NCBI RefSeq assembly: GCF_936933875.1
Contig: NZ_CAKZIK010000030.1
Span: forward strand, 1-64,000
From: an uncultured Chryseobacterium sp.
GTDB taxonomy: Bacteria > Bacteroidota > Bacteroidia > Flavobacteriales > Weeksellaceae
DNA length: 64,000 bases
Direction of reading: 5' to 3'
Position 1 is the stretch's first letter. Each line of letters opens with the position of its first letter. Positions 34,806 through 44,338 of the stretch are shown piece by piece. Below the pieces are notes generated by a model. That model made no database searches, was not told the origin of the DNA, and saw only the letters and a list, made by a program, of their open reading frames with translations. The translations under genes were made by a program, and so were the position numbers.

Positions 34806-35429
34806 TTAGAATTTGTAAGCTAAACCTACTTGGAAAACGTTGTTCTTAACAGCATCGGATCCTGAAGGTCTGTCTTTAGCAATATCAGTTAATCCGGCTA
34901 CATATCTTGCTGTAAGACCTACATTAGGTGTGAAATAATAACCTGCTCCAAGACCTAAACCAAAATCGAATGTGTTGAACGCATCTTTATCTAAAGCTAC
35001 GATATTTGAACTGTTGGTGTTTCCGTTGGTAGAACTTTTGTATTTGTCATTAGCACTTACTAAGAAACCAAATTGAGGACCTGCTTCTAAATAAAATGCT
35101 GGAGTAGCATTATATTGAAACATTACTGGAACCGAAATGTAACCCAAGTTTCTTGCATAATCTGCAGAATAAGTATTGCCATTAACTGTAGTACTTCTAG
35201 TAATTTTCGATCCTAAGTCATTATACAAAACTTCCGGTTGGATGCTGAAGTTTTCAGCTAAAGGAGCATTCATAAACACACCTGCATTAAAACCAATTTT
35301 TGAAGCTTGGTCGCTTAAAGAAGCATCTTCTGAAAGTGAAGAAACGTTCATACCACCTTTAATACCAAACTGTTGAGCGAATGACAATGAACTTACTGCG
35401 ATTGCTGCTCCTAAAAATAACTTTTTCAT
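34806..35429 (-). CDS. PorT-family outer-membrane beta-barrel protein
   Basis: A 207-residue protein. A signal peptide (MKKLFLGAAIAVSSLSFAQ) precedes a small barrel with FGIKGGMNVSSLSED, AGVFMNAPL, FSIQPEVLYNDLGS, FYLEAGPQFGFLVSA and a terminal VFQVGLAYKF, the PorT/OmpA-like pattern common in Bacteroidota. It is a structural or adhesion-type outer-membrane protein of unknown ligand. Confidence 0.88.
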   Translation of the reverse strand: MKKLFLGAAIAVSSLSFAQQFGIKGGMNVSSLSEDASLSDQASKIGFNAGVFMNAPLAENFSIQPEVLYNDLGSKITRSTTVNGNTYSADYARNLGYISVPVMFQYNATPAFYLEAGPQFGFLVSANDKYKSSTNGNTNSSNIVALDKDAFNTFDFGLGLGAGYYFTPNVGLTARYVAGLTDIAKDRPSGSDAVKNNVFQVGLAYKF

Positions 35430-35743
35430 AATTTCTAAATTTTAATTTTTACAATTTTTTTAAATTTTATTTGCGAATTTAATAATTTGGAATTCTGAGT
35501 TATATAATTTCAATTTTTACTTATACAATTCTCATAAAGCCTCATTATCATTGCAAATTTTAATTTTGTTTTACGCCAAAGATTTTGCAAACCCTATGCC
35601 AAAATCTGTTTTTATTTGAAAAATTAAACGATGGTTTAAATATTATAATATGTAAATAACAGATAATCAACATGAAAAAATCAGTTTAAAAAAATTAGAA
35701 TGAAGAAGATTAGAATGGCTTAAAAAATGATAAAAGTGGATTT
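35430..35743. other. AT-rich intergenic region
   Basis: 314 bases between the outer-membrane protein gene and aroB. It is strongly AT-rich. I found no exact TAnnTTTG element on the minus strand with convincing spacing, no terminator-quality hairpin and no credible small gene. The leader of the outer-membrane protein gene lies here. Confidence 0.4.
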
Positions 35744-36784
35744 TTAAGCCAAGTTTTGATAATAATGTAATGCAGTACGAATATTTATATCGCTTGTAGC
35801 GTAGTCGAAATTGCATTTTCCAATGCCTTCAAGCAAAGAGAAACTAATTTTTCCATCAGAATTCTTCTTATCGTTCTGCATTAAACTCAGAATATCTTCT
35901 GTGGAAAAAGAATCAATACTAATATAAGGATAGAATTTTCGGATATTTTGAATAATATTTTCTGAGACCTCCTTCGAAATTAAATTTTCAAGGAAGGAAA
36001 GATGTGTTTCACCAATCATTCCCAAAGCTACAGCTTCCCCGTGTGGAATGAGTTCTCCTTTCTGCAGAAATAAACTTTCAATGGCATGACCAATCGTATG
36101 TCCGAAGTTCAACGTTTTACGGATGTTCTGTTCTTTGAAATCAACTGCCACGACGTGTTGCTTAATCTGCATCGACCTTTCTATATAAGGAGCAATATTT
36201 TCGGGAGTTAATTCTTCAATGGAAATTAAATCGTTCCAATGTTTTTCATCAGCGATAAGTCCATGTTTCAACATTTCGGCAAATCCGCTTCGTAATTCTT
36301 CAAAGGAAAGTGTCTTTAAAAATTCAGGATAAACAAAAATCTGGTCAGGTTGTGCGAAAGTTCCCACAATATTTTTTAGAAATTGATGGTCGATACCGGT
36401 TTTGCCACCAATTGAAGCATCGCACATGCCCAAAAGCGTTGTCGGAAGATTGATGAATTTAATTCCTCTTTTATAAGTAGAAGCTACAAATCCACCCAAA
36501 TCTGTAATCACGCCGCCACCAAGATTCATTATCAAAGCTTTTCTGTCAGTTTGAAATTCGGACAAAATTTCCCAAAGTTGTGTAGCGGTTTCAATGGTTT
36601 TTAGTTCTTCTCCGGCTTCAATTTCTATAATTTCGAAAGGTATTTCGGTTTCTAAATTTGCTAAAAGTGTTGGAAGACAGTGTTCATGCGTATTCTCATC
36701 AACCAAAATAAAAAGCTTGGACGGCTTTAATTCATTAATAAAATTATTGAGCTGAGAAAAATTCTGGTCTAAAACACTAATCAT
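35744..36784 (-). CDS. aroB: 3-dehydroquinate synthase
   Basis: AroB closes DAHP to 3-dehydroquinate, step two of the shikimate pathway, with NAD and a divalent metal. The 346-residue length is typical. GGGVITDLGGFVASTYKRGI is the NAD-binding loop, LRSGFAEMLKHGLI and NFGHTIGHAIE hold metal-binding residues, and HGEAVALGM completes the site. It is divergent from the proline dehydrogenase gene with an excellent promoter between them. Confidence 0.96.
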   Translation of the reverse strand: MISVLDQNFSQLNNFINELKPSKLFILVDENTHEHCLPTLLANLETEIPFEIIEIEAGEELKTIETATQLWEILSEFQTDRKALIMNLGGGVITDLGGFVASTYKRGIKFINLPTTLLGMCDASIGGKTGIDHQFLKNIVGTFAQPDQIFVYPEFLKTLSFEELRSGFAEMLKHGLIADEKHWNDLISIEELTPENIAPYIERSMQIKQHVVAVDFKEQNIRKTLNFGHTIGHAIESLFLQKGELIPHGEAVALGMIGETHLSFLENLISKEVSENIIQNIRKFYPYISIDSFSTEDILSLMQNDKKNSDGKISFSLLEGIGKCNFDYATSDINIRTALHYYQNLA

Positions 36785-36802
36785 ATTCTTTGAAATTTAA
36801 GA

Positions 36803-36833
36803 CAAAATTAAACTTAAAATTTCGTTTTATCAA
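36803..36833 (-). promoter_or_regulatory. Promoter of aroB (-33 TTG, 20-base spacer, -7 TAATTTTG)
   Basis: On the minus strand TTG (36831-36833) and TAATTTTG (36803-36810) are 20 bases apart; the ATG is at 36784. Confidence 0.65.
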
Positions 36834-36848
36834 TTCGCAGGGGATTGT

Positions 36849-36856
36849 TAAATTTG
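36849..36856 (+). promoter_or_regulatory. -7 promoter element of the proline dehydrogenase gene
   Basis: TAAATTTG, full match, 25 bases upstream of the ATG at 36882. Confidence 0.5.
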
Positions 36857-36881
36857 TGCAACTTAAAAATTACAACATATA

Positions 36882-38054
36882 ATGTCGATTTTCAACGATA
36901 CCAAAATTGCTTTTGCCGATAAAACAACCAAACAGCTCGAGAAAGCAAAATGGATGTTCACCATGATTCAGTATCCCGGTTTAACGGGTTTAGGCGTAAA
37001 AGCCCTTAATTTCAGTATAGAAAATAAACTTCCGTTTGTGGAAGGAATTGTGAGAAATACTTTGTTCGAACAGTTTGTAGGTGGCGAAACCCGTGAAAAA
37101 AGTATGGAAGTTGTAAAAATGCTATTCAAACATCACATCGGAAGTATTTTCGATTATTCGAAAGAAGGAATTGAAAAGGAGGCTGATTTTGATGAAACTT
37201 ATGAAGAAATTCTGCAGAACATCAAATTCGCACAGGGAAATCCGGCGATTCCGTTTGTGGTTTTTAAACCCACAGGCTTCGGTAGAATCGATTTATATGA
37301 TAAAGTCGGCAATAATCCGGAATTTTTAACGGATGCCGAAAAATTAGAATGGAATAAAGTTGTTGCCCGTTTTGAAGGCGTTTGTAAAGAATCTTACGAA
37401 AGAAATGTGGTTTTGATGGTGGATGCAGAAGAAACCTGGATGCAAGGCGCAGCGGATAATTTGGTGAACGAAATGATGGCGAAATACAATAAAGAAAAAG
37501 CGGTGATTTGGAATACCGTTCAAATGTACAGAACCGGCCGTCTTGAATATTTGGCGGAAGATTTGGAAAGAGCCAAAAACGGAAATTACTTTTTGGGTTA
37601 CAAATTTGTTCGCGGCGCATACATGGAAAAGGAGAGAGCGAGAGCAGAAGAGAAAGGTTACGCAGACCCAATTCAGCCCACGAAAGAAGCAACAGACCAA
37701 AATTATAATGCAGCCATCGATTTTGTGATGGCAAATCTGGATAAAGTTTCGGCTTTCTTCGGAACACACAACGAAAATTCTACACAAATTGTGATGAAGA
37801 AAATGTTGGAAAAAGGTTTACCGAATGATTACAACAATATTCATTTCGGGCAATTGTACGGAATGAGCGACAATATCACATATTATTTGGGCGAACAAAA
37901 ATATAACGCATCCAAGTATCTTCCGTATGGAACGGTGGAAGAAGTGGTTCCTTACCTTACAAGACGCGCAATGGAAAATACTTCCGTTGCCGGACAAACC
38001 GGAAGGGAATTAGGGTTAATACAAAAAGAACTGAAACGCAGAAGAAACGCTTAG
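36882..38054 (+). CDS. Proline dehydrogenase
   Basis: A 390-residue FAD enzyme that oxidises proline to pyrroline-5-carboxylate. The barrel motifs are VVLMVDAEETWMQ, NTVQMYRTGRLEYL, GYKFVRGAYMEKERARAEE (proline and FAD binding) and FFGTHNENS. It is monofunctional: the aldehyde dehydrogenase half of PutA is absent, so the next step must be encoded elsewhere. A terminator follows directly. Confidence 0.93.
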   Translation: MSIFNDTKIAFADKTTKQLEKAKWMFTMIQYPGLTGLGVKALNFSIENKLPFVEGIVRNTLFEQFVGGETREKSMEVVKMLFKHHIGSIFDYSKEGIEKEADFDETYEEILQNIKFAQGNPAIPFVVFKPTGFGRIDLYDKVGNNPEFLTDAEKLEWNKVVARFEGVCKESYERNVVLMVDAEETWMQGAADNLVNEMMAKYNKEKAVIWNTVQMYRTGRLEYLAEDLERAKNGNYFLGYKFVRGAYMEKERARAEEKGYADPIQPTKEATDQNYNAAIDFVMANLDKVSAFFGTHNENSTQIVMKKMLEKGLPNDYNNIHFGQLYGMSDNITYYLGEQKYNASKYLPYGTVEEVVPYLTRRAMENTSVAGQTGRELGLIQKELKRRRNA

Positions 38055-38060
38055 AAATAG

Positions 38061-38085
38061 AAAGTCCCGAGGAATTCGGGACTTT
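38061..38085 (+). terminator. Terminator of the proline dehydrogenase gene
   Basis: AAAGTCCCGA with TCGGGACTTT, 10 bp, loop GGAAT, then TTTT. Confidence 0.85.
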
Positions 38086-38102
38086 TTTGTTTTTAGAAAT
38101 TT

Positions 38103-38621
38103 CTATTGTTTGGTCAGAATGATATTTTGAGGATAAATAATTACTGGGTCAAACGGTTTAAGTTTTAGTCCTGGTGTGTTTTTTATTGAAATTATTTTTA
38201 TGTGTGTTGAATCTATATATTGTATTTTTACATCAACATTTTTATTTGTTGATTGGCTTGTAAGGCCGATTTCAAATTCAGTAATTTCGTTTTCATCACC
38301 AAAAGCAAAGAGTGAGAATTTTTTGTCGCTATAATTTGTGTTAAAATACATTGTATTATCCTCAATTATATTGCCATTTTTAACAAATTTATGAAAGCCA
38401 ATTATTGCATCTGCTCTAACATCGTTTTCAATAGGGAGTTTTATATTCTCTTTCTTCAAAATGATTGTTAAAGATTGATTAGCATCACTGTACTTCCACG
38501 TTCCTACAAATTTGTTTAAACTATTGTTAAGATAATTATCTCCATTGTTAAATTCTTTACCATATTGAGCTGAACAGCTAAAACTAAAAAATAAGATAAT
38601 TGTAGTTAGTATATTTTTCAT
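38103..38621 (-). CDS. DUF6705 family secreted protein
   Basis: A 172-residue protein with a signal peptide (MKNILTTIILFFSFSCSAQ) and a beta-rich domain beginning LNKFVGTWKYSDANQSLTIILKK, a lipocalin-like start typical of the DUF6705 group. It ends in a conserved LKLKPFDPVIIYPQNIILTKQ-like tail. The same tail occurs as an isolated remnant at 47239-47305. It lies 15 bases after the disrupted lipoprotein gene. The function is unknown. Confidence 0.8.
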   Translation of the reverse strand: MKNILTTIILFFSFSCSAQYGKEFNNGDNYLNNSLNKFVGTWKYSDANQSLTIILKKENIKLPIENDVRADAIIGFHKFVKNGNIIEDNTMYFNTNYSDKKFSLFAFGDENEITEFEIGLTSQSTNKNVDVKIQYIDSTHIKIISIKNTPGLKLKPFDPVIIYPQNIILTKQ

Positions 38622-38636
38622 TATATTAATTAAATT

Positions 38637-39215
38637 TTAAGGACATTTTTCTTCTATAATTTCATTTTTATTGTCTCCTTTTTTAATGGCAGACCATTCT
38701 TCCATATTTTCTGAACCTTTTAGAACTTTGAGTCCTGTATTATTTATATCAAGGTAGTTTAAAAAATTGTATTCGTTTATTATGGCATGGTTTGCACTAT
38801 TAATTTTTGCAATTTTTTTATAAAAGTCAGAATATACATTTAAACTAATATTATCAAAACTGGAACCATTAAAAAGTCCGTTTGTAAAACTACTAAATTT
38901 ATTAATATCATCGATAACCATATAATATTGCGTTCCAGAGTCAGTAACAACACCAAGAACAAAATTGTTTGTGTCTTTTATATAACCTCCTTTATAAGCT
39001 GCTGCCATAACAAAAATATCATCAGGAGAAAATATTGAGAGGAGGCCTGTATAATGTGAATGTATTATTGCGTTTACACCACCTGAAACATCTACATCCA
39101 AAAAGTTTTCACCAGGAATCCCTTCAAAATAGGATTCGCTTAAGTTTCCAGAATTATCTTTTAATGCATAGCCTTTTTCTCTGTCACTTTTTGTTTCACC
39201 TTTAAGTGTAGACAT
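38637..39215 (-). pseudogene. C-terminal part of a disrupted lipoprotein gene, JAMM-like (MPN) domain
   Basis: The first ATG gives 192 residues, but the frame is open upstream to 39434, where it meets the TAA that ends the upstream lipoprotein piece in the same frame. The extension includes a Thr-rich TTTTCTTT linker, YVYVDDYSDSNDGINPP and a VTPCDKIKKFGDNQK segment. The domain contains IIHSHYTGLLSIFSPDDI, a His-x-His and Ser-x-x-Asp arrangement like JAMM peptidases but with eight, not seven, intervening residues. A peptidase role is a guess. It would need its own start site to be made alone. Confidence 0.6.
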
Positions 39216-39434
39216 TAAATTTTTTGTTTTTTGATTATCTCCAAATTTTTTAATTTTATCACAGGGTGTTACTGTTTCATCATCAGTTATTTTAGGTCTT
39301 GTACCATCATAATTATAACCATCAGGTGGATTGATTCCATCATTAGAGTCAGAGTAATCGTCAACGTAAACATAAGTAGTAGTACAAGTTGTTGTTGTAC
39401 TGTATAGCGGTGTGCAGTCAACAACAGAACCAGT

Positions 39435-39950
39435 TTAATAAACACAGCCAATCTCCAATTTTCTAGATGTGCAGGTTTTTATAGCATTCCAATAAGCTCT
39501 TGAAGTAGGATTTGAATTGGGGTAAGCAGAATCTTTTAGGGGCTTCAAGTCTCTTTTTGAGAAAATTAAATTTTGAAAAAAAATGAGAGATTCTTTATCT
39601 TCAGTATGACTGAAATAAACTTTATCTCGTTCTTTATTTCGTACAGCCTGCATTATACTAACAACTTTTTGGTCATTAATTATTGGAACTCTCAAAAAGG
39701 TTTCGTCAAAGTTTCCGAAAGACATTGCGTAACTCCATTCAACTTCTCCAAAATTTTGGTTAAATTTTTCAACATTAAAATTCAATTCAAAAACGTTTTT
39801 CACATTTTTAATGTAAACTATATCTTCCTTCCATAAGGATTTAGAAATAAGTTCTTGTTTTTTAGTTTCATAGTTTGTAAATGTTTCTTCATTTCTACAT
39901 GCATAAAACAATAGAAAAGTGAGAAACCCCAGAAATAGCTTTTTCATCAT
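39435..39950 (-). pseudogene. N-terminal lipoprotein part of a gene interrupted by an in-frame TAA
   Basis: A 171-residue piece with a lipoprotein signal (MMKKLFLGFLTFLLFYAC) and a polar mature domain ending CTSRKLEIGCVY. The TAA at 39435-39437 is followed in the same frame by 74 sense codons up to the ATG of the next entry, and the composition (Thr-rich linker, CxP motif) fits one continuous protein of about 436 residues. The original codon at that position was probably a sense codon one base from TAA. An annotated pair of genes is the alternative. Confidence 0.6.
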
Positions 39951-40073
39951 ATGCGCACAATTTAAAGGTTAGTAATTTATTTCAATTATTGCTAAATTAT
40001 TATTTCAGGAAGATATAATTTTTTTTTTTTTAGTTCACAAAATTTTTTAAAAAAATAGGAATTAAATCTCCCG

Positions 40074-40105
40074 TTTGCAAAACCCTTACTTTTTCTCTAC
40101 TTTTG
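40074..40105 (+). promoter_or_regulatory. Promoter of priA (-33 TTTG, 20-base spacer, -7 TACTTTTG)
   Basis: TTTG at 40074-40077 and TACTTTTG at 40098-40105, 20 bases apart. The ATG is at 40114, eight bases after the -7 box, so the leader is very short. The TTTG includes the TTG at 40075 that could be misread as a start. Confidence 0.7.
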
Positions 40106-40113
40106 AATCTCTA

Positions 40114-42561
40114 ATGCAGTTCGCCGAAATTATCCTCCCGCTTAATCTTAAAGGAACTTTTACCTACAAAGTACCGGTTGAATTGCTGCCGCAGATTCAG
40201 GTCGGGATGCGTGTTTTGGTGTCGTTTCGCGGAAAAAAAATTTATACGGGAATTGTAGCCGGAATTCATGATTTGGCGCCGGAAAATTTCAAACCCAAAG
40301 AAATTATCAGTCTTCTCGACGATTTCCCGATTTTACCCAAAGAACAGATTGAATTCTGGAACTGGCTTTCTTCTTATTATCTCTGTAATTTGGGCGAAAT
40401 TTACCGTTTTGCTTTTCCGGGTTCTTTAAAACTGGAGAGCGAAACGTATTTAAAATTAAAACCCAATGTTACCGTAGATTTCGAAAATCTGGATGTGAAC
40501 GAAATGTATCTCATTCAGGCTTTGGAAGTGCGGCAAATGATTAATTTAACGGAGATTGAAGCCTTTATCCCGAAAAAAGATATTGTAAAAACCATTAATG
40601 CGTTAATTGATTTGCAGTACATTGAAGTGGATGAAAAAATTGCAGAAAAATATAAAGCGAAAGAAATTGCGTATTTGCGAATTAATAATGAAAAATTAAT
40701 AATTAATAATTTGCCCGAAGTTCTTTTAAGCTTAAGGAAAGCGCCAAAGCAACAAGAATTATTGCTTCTTTTGATTGAAAAAGAGACCGAAAATCCCGAA
40801 AAACCCATCCGCAAATCCGAAATTTTTGATGCCGGAAATTTTGCAAATACGCAACTGAAATCTTTGTTGGAAAAAGGTTTTGTGCAGGAATATTATCTTC
40901 AGAAAGACCGACTTGAAATGTATGAAGGCGAAACAGAAGAACTGGAGCAGCTTTCGGAAATTCAGCTTCAGGCGAAGAAAGAAATTGATGATGCTTTTGC
41001 AGAAGGGAAAAATGTGTTGCTTCACGGCGTAACTTCTTCCGGAAAAACGCATATTTATCTCGAAAAAATTGAAGAAACCATCGCATCAGGAAAGAATGTT
41101 CTGTTTTTGCTTCCCGAAATTTCTCTCACGAAACAAATTACGCAAAGACTCGAAAAAAAATATGGAAAACAGCTGGGTTTTTATCATCAGAAACTCACGG
41201 ATTTTGAAAGGGTAGAAGTTTGGCGACGCATCAAAAACAACGAAATCCAAATACTGATTGGAACTCGAAATGCTTTATTTCTTCCTTACCAAAATTTAGG
41301 TCTGATTATTGTTGATGAAGAACACGATTCCGGCTACAAACCGCGCGAAGTTGCTCCATATTTCAATGCGAAAGATTCGGCACTGGTTTTGGCGCAGCTG
41401 TATCAAGCCAATGCGGTTTTGGGTTCTGCAACACCGTCTGTAGAATCTTATTTTCAGGCGAAGAACGATAAACTTAAATATGTTTTTCTGGGTGAAAGAT
41501 TTGGAAATGTTCAGCTCCCGAAATTCAGTTTAATTGATTTTAAAGAAGCGCAGAATTCTAAAAAAGTAAGCGGAAATTTTTCTGCAGAAATACTCGACAA
41601 TATCAGAAGACAGATTGAAAACAAAAAACAGACCATCATTCTTCACAATCGCCGCGGTTACGCCAATGTGGTAGAATGTGAAAGTTGCGGCTATGTTCAG
41701 TACTGCTCGAATTGCGATGTGGTGATGACGTACCACAAATTTTCTAACGAAATGAAATGTCATTATTGTGGACAAAGAGCTGCTAAACCTAAACACTGTC
41801 CGAAATGTCATTCGGAAAATTTGAATGAGCGCGGTGTTGGTGTAGAGCAGATTCACGAAGAAATTTCCAAACTTTTCCCGGAAGCGGAAGCCGACAGAAT
41901 GGATGTGGATTCGATGCGCAAAAAATTTGCCTACGAAAAGCTCTACGAAAAAATTGAAGAAGGCGAAACCGATATTGTTGTTGGAACTCAGATGATTTCA
42001 AAAGGTCTGGATTTCGACCATATTGAACTGGTTGCCATTCCCAAAGCTGATTCAATGCTGTATGTTCAGGATTTTCGGGCAGAAGAAAGAGCTTTTCAGC
42101 TCATTACGCAGGTTTCGGGTAGAGCCGGAAGAACTTCAGGAGAAGGAAAAGTGTTAATTCAAACTTACAATCCGGAGCATTCGGTTTTTAAACTCATTCA
42201 GGAAAATAATCACGAAAAAATTTATCAGCATTTCCTTGATGAACGGCAGAAATTTCATTATCCGCCTTTCGTGAAATTAATTTTGATTGAACTGAAACAC
42301 CGCAAAGAAGATAAAGTGGACAGAGCGTCGCAATTTATGGGTTCGGTTCTTCGAAAATACCTTCCGGAAGAATGCGTTCTTGGTCCCGAAAAATCTCCGA
42401 TTGGAAAGTTGAATTTGCTTTATCAGTATCAGATTTTATTGAAGCTTCCGCGTGGAAAAAACTATACGGAATACAAAAATCTTATAACAAAAAGTTTGGA
42501 GGAATTTGATGAGATTACAGCCTATCACTCCATCAAAAAACTGATTTTTGTTGATTTTTAA
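40114..42561 (+). CDS. priA: Primosomal replication restart helicase PriA
   Basis: About 815 residues from ATG 40114 (MQFAEIILPLNLKGTFTYKV). PriA recognises stalled forks and reloads the replicative helicase. The N-terminal 3'-end-binding domain is followed by the helicase core: Walker A GVTSSGKTH, DEEH box VDEEHDSGYK, GSATPSVES, and LITQVSGRAGR. Four CxxC zinc pairs lie between (CESCG, CSNC, CHYCG, CPKC). A short dispersed repeat within the frame gives LRINNEKLIINNL at about residue 190. Confidence 0.95.
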   Translation: MQFAEIILPLNLKGTFTYKVPVELLPQIQVGMRVLVSFRGKKIYTGIVAGIHDLAPENFKPKEIISLLDDFPILPKEQIEFWNWLSSYYLCNLGEIYRFAFPGSLKLESETYLKLKPNVTVDFENLDVNEMYLIQALEVRQMINLTEIEAFIPKKDIVKTINALIDLQYIEVDEKIAEKYKAKEIAYLRINNEKLIINNLPEVLLSLRKAPKQQELLLLLIEKETENPEKPIRKSEIFDAGNFANTQLKSLLEKGFVQEYYLQKDRLEMYEGETEELEQLSEIQLQAKKEIDDAFAEGKNVLLHGVTSSGKTHIYLEKIEETIASGKNVLFLLPEISLTKQITQRLEKKYGKQLGFYHQKLTDFERVEVWRRIKNNEIQILIGTRNALFLPYQNLGLIIVDEEHDSGYKPREVAPYFNAKDSALVLAQLYQANAVLGSATPSVESYFQAKNDKLKYVFLGERFGNVQLPKFSLIDFKEAQNSKKVSGNFSAEILDNIRRQIENKKQTIILHNRRGYANVVECESCGYVQYCSNCDVVMTYHKFSNEMKCHYCGQRAAKPKHCPKCHSENLNERGVGVEQIHEEISKLFPEAEADRMDVDSMRKKFAYEKLYEKIEEGETDIVVGTQMISKGLDFDHIELVAIPKADSMLYVQDFRAEERAFQLITQVSGRAGRTSGEGKVLIQTYNPEHSVFKLIQENNHEKIYQHFLDERQKFHYPPFVKLILIELKHRKEDKVDRASQFMGSVLRKYLPEECVLGPEKSPIGKLNLLYQYQILLKLPRGKNYTEYKNLITKSLEEFDEITAYHSIKKLIFVDF
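40681..40715. repeat. Dispersed AATTAATAAT-type repeat inside priA
   Basis: Imperfect repeats of AATTAATAATGAAAAATTAATAATT, translated in frame as INNEKLIINN. Together with the copA case it shows a short repeat tolerated inside coding sequence. Confidence 0.4.
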
Positions 42562-42604
42562 CAAATTTTAACAGAAATTAGGGTGTTTTAGCGTTTCTAA
42601 AGTA

Positions 42605-42633
42605 TTGACTTTCAACAATAATTTATATTTTTG
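42605..42633 (+). promoter_or_regulatory. Promoter of dacB (-33 TTG, 18-base spacer, -7 TATTTTTG)
   Basis: TTG at 42605-42607 and TATTTTTG at 42626-42633. The ATG at 42714 leaves a leader of about 75 bases. Confidence 0.6.
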
Positions 42634-42713
42634 ACCGTTTGGAATATGTTTGTGCGAGACAATTTCCAAAATTTAACAAAAGAGTTTACAGATAATCAAA
42701 TAAATAAAATTAA

Positions 42714-44171
42714 ATGATTAGACTTAAAAATATATTTGCTCCAATTGCCGTTGCGGTTTCTGCAATTGCATTTGGACAAGGTTCAGCCTCGGTTTCACAT
42801 TATCCTCAGATGTATGAAAACCAAAGTGCAAAAGCTACCACAGCAGAACCTGAAAAAGTATTATTAAGTGCAAAAGAGCAGATTGACGTTAACATCAACC
42901 GTTTGATGAGCGACCCGGTTCTTAGAAATGCACATTGGGGATTCGTTATTTACGACCCAAAAACCAAAAAAGTTCTTAATTCCTATAACGAAACCAGCTC
43001 TTTCGTTCCCGCCTCTACTACAAAACTTTTAACTACAGAAACAGCAGTCTCCATTTTGGGACCGAAATTTCGCTGGATTACGCAGTTAGAATATTCCGGA
43101 GACATAGATGCTGATGGAAACCTTAACGGCAATATTTATATCGTAGGAAGCGGCGACCCCTCTTTGGGAACCGGGAAAGCCGGAGCTTCGTCTTACGCTG
43201 CAATTGCTTCTGACTTTATTTATGCGTTGGCTGATAAAGGAATCAAAAAAGTTAACGGTGATATAGTGATCCAAACAGGGGTTTTCAAGGAAAATAAAGT
43301 AGCTTCTCTTCCGGAAAATATTGTATGGATGGAGCACAACAATTACTATCTTCCTGTTGGCACAACATTGAATATTGATCCCAGAAACGAGCAGTTGATC
43401 GCAAAGCAGGCCAATCCTTTCGAAGAATCAAAAAGGTACTTTTACATTTCTCCGTATGTAAAAAAATTAGTTTTCGCTGATAAATTTAGTGGTGGTTCTG
43501 TAATGACAAAAATTCCTGATGCACCTGCTTACCTTGCTAATTATATGAGAAACAGCTTGATCAAAAGTGGAATTCCTGTAGTTGGAAAAGTAGTGACCAA
43601 ACTGGAAGATCCTACTCCGGAAAAAAGAACAACCATTACCAACTATAAATCTCCTACGCTAAAAGAAATCGTGTACGACACGAACCAAAGAAGCGATAAT
43701 GCTCTCGCAGAAGCGATTTTAAGAATGGTAGGTTTCCAGAAAGGAGGTGACCAATCTTTGGAAAGTGGAAGAATGGTGGTAACAGAACACCTTCGCTCGA
43801 AAAACTTCGATATGAACGGTTTAAGGTATATGGACGGAAGCGGACTTTCTAAAAGTAATTTAGTAACGCCAATTGCACAAGTGAAATTCCTTACGAACTT
43901 AATGAACGAACCATACTACAAAGATTTCTTTGAATCTTTACCTGTAGCAGGACAAACAGGAACTTTAAAGAAAATGTTCTACGGAAATTCTTATGGACAA
44001 ATTTTTGCGAAGACCGGAACGTTAAGCAAAACAAAAGCTTTGGCAGGTTACATCAAAACCAGAACCGGTAAAACTTTAGTGTTCTCTTTGCTGATAAATA
44101 ATTACGCAGGTTCGGTAGATCAGGTTAAATCTAAAATGGAGGAGCTTTTGGATCCGTCAATGGATTTATAA
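42714..44171 (+). CDS. dacB: D-alanyl-D-alanine carboxypeptidase/endopeptidase (PBP4 family)
   Basis: A 485-residue exported peptidoglycan enzyme. After the signal peptide the penicillin-binding motifs are visible: the active-site SxxK in PASTTKLLTTE near residue 100, the SxN motif as RSDNALAEAIL, and the KTG in FAKTGTLSKTKALAGY. The region between the first two carries the extra domains of class C low-mass PBPs (NGNIYIVGSGDPSLG). It cleaves peptide cross-links or terminal D-Ala in the periplasm. The promoter upstream and terminator downstream make it monocistronic. Confidence 0.95.
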   Translation: MIRLKNIFAPIAVAVSAIAFGQGSASVSHYPQMYENQSAKATTAEPEKVLLSAKEQIDVNINRLMSDPVLRNAHWGFVIYDPKTKKVLNSYNETSSFVPASTTKLLTTETAVSILGPKFRWITQLEYSGDIDADGNLNGNIYIVGSGDPSLGTGKAGASSYAAIASDFIYALADKGIKKVNGDIVIQTGVFKENKVASLPENIVWMEHNNYYLPVGTTLNIDPRNEQLIAKQANPFEESKRYFYISPYVKKLVFADKFSGGSVMTKIPDAPAYLANYMRNSLIKSGIPVVGKVVTKLEDPTPEKRTTITNYKSPTLKEIVYDTNQRSDNALAEAILRMVGFQKGGDQSLESGRMVVTEHLRSKNFDMNGLRYMDGSGLSKSNLVTPIAQVKFLTNLMNEPYYKDFFESLPVAGQTGTLKKMFYGNSYGQIFAKTGTLSKTKALAGYIKTRTGKTLVFSLLINNYAGSVDQVKSKMEELLDPSMDL

Positions 44172-44196
44172 AAGATGAGCTTTCAAAATAATATAA

Positions 44197-44226
44197 ACCT
44201 TTCAACCAATTTGGAAGGTTTTTTTT
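44197..44226 (+). terminator. Terminator of dacB
   Basis: AAACCTT and AAGGTTT pair around a loop with an internal mismatch, followed by TTTTT. Confidence 0.6.
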
Positions 44227-44285
44227 AGACATTAAAAGAACTTCAAAGCCAAACCCGGAAATTTATTAAAGAATACAGCATGAAG

Positions 44286-44312
44286 CCTTCAGAAATGAGG
44301 GCTTTTTTAGTA
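44286..44312 (+). terminator. Second hairpin upstream of kbl
   Basis: AAGCCTTCA and a matching GAGGGCTT, followed by TTTT. It resembles the hairpin after kbl (45556-45588). No gene ends just before it, so it may be a duplicated terminator or act as an attenuator. Confidence 0.4.
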
Positions 44313-44338
44313 AATTAGCCATCGAAAAAATTAAAAAT

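Noticed and set aside
42581..42590. GGGTGTTTTA upstream of dacB as a fifth box
   Set aside because: Only the first nine bases match and it lacks the CC end; spacing to the -7 element (35) fits neither 24 nor 48.
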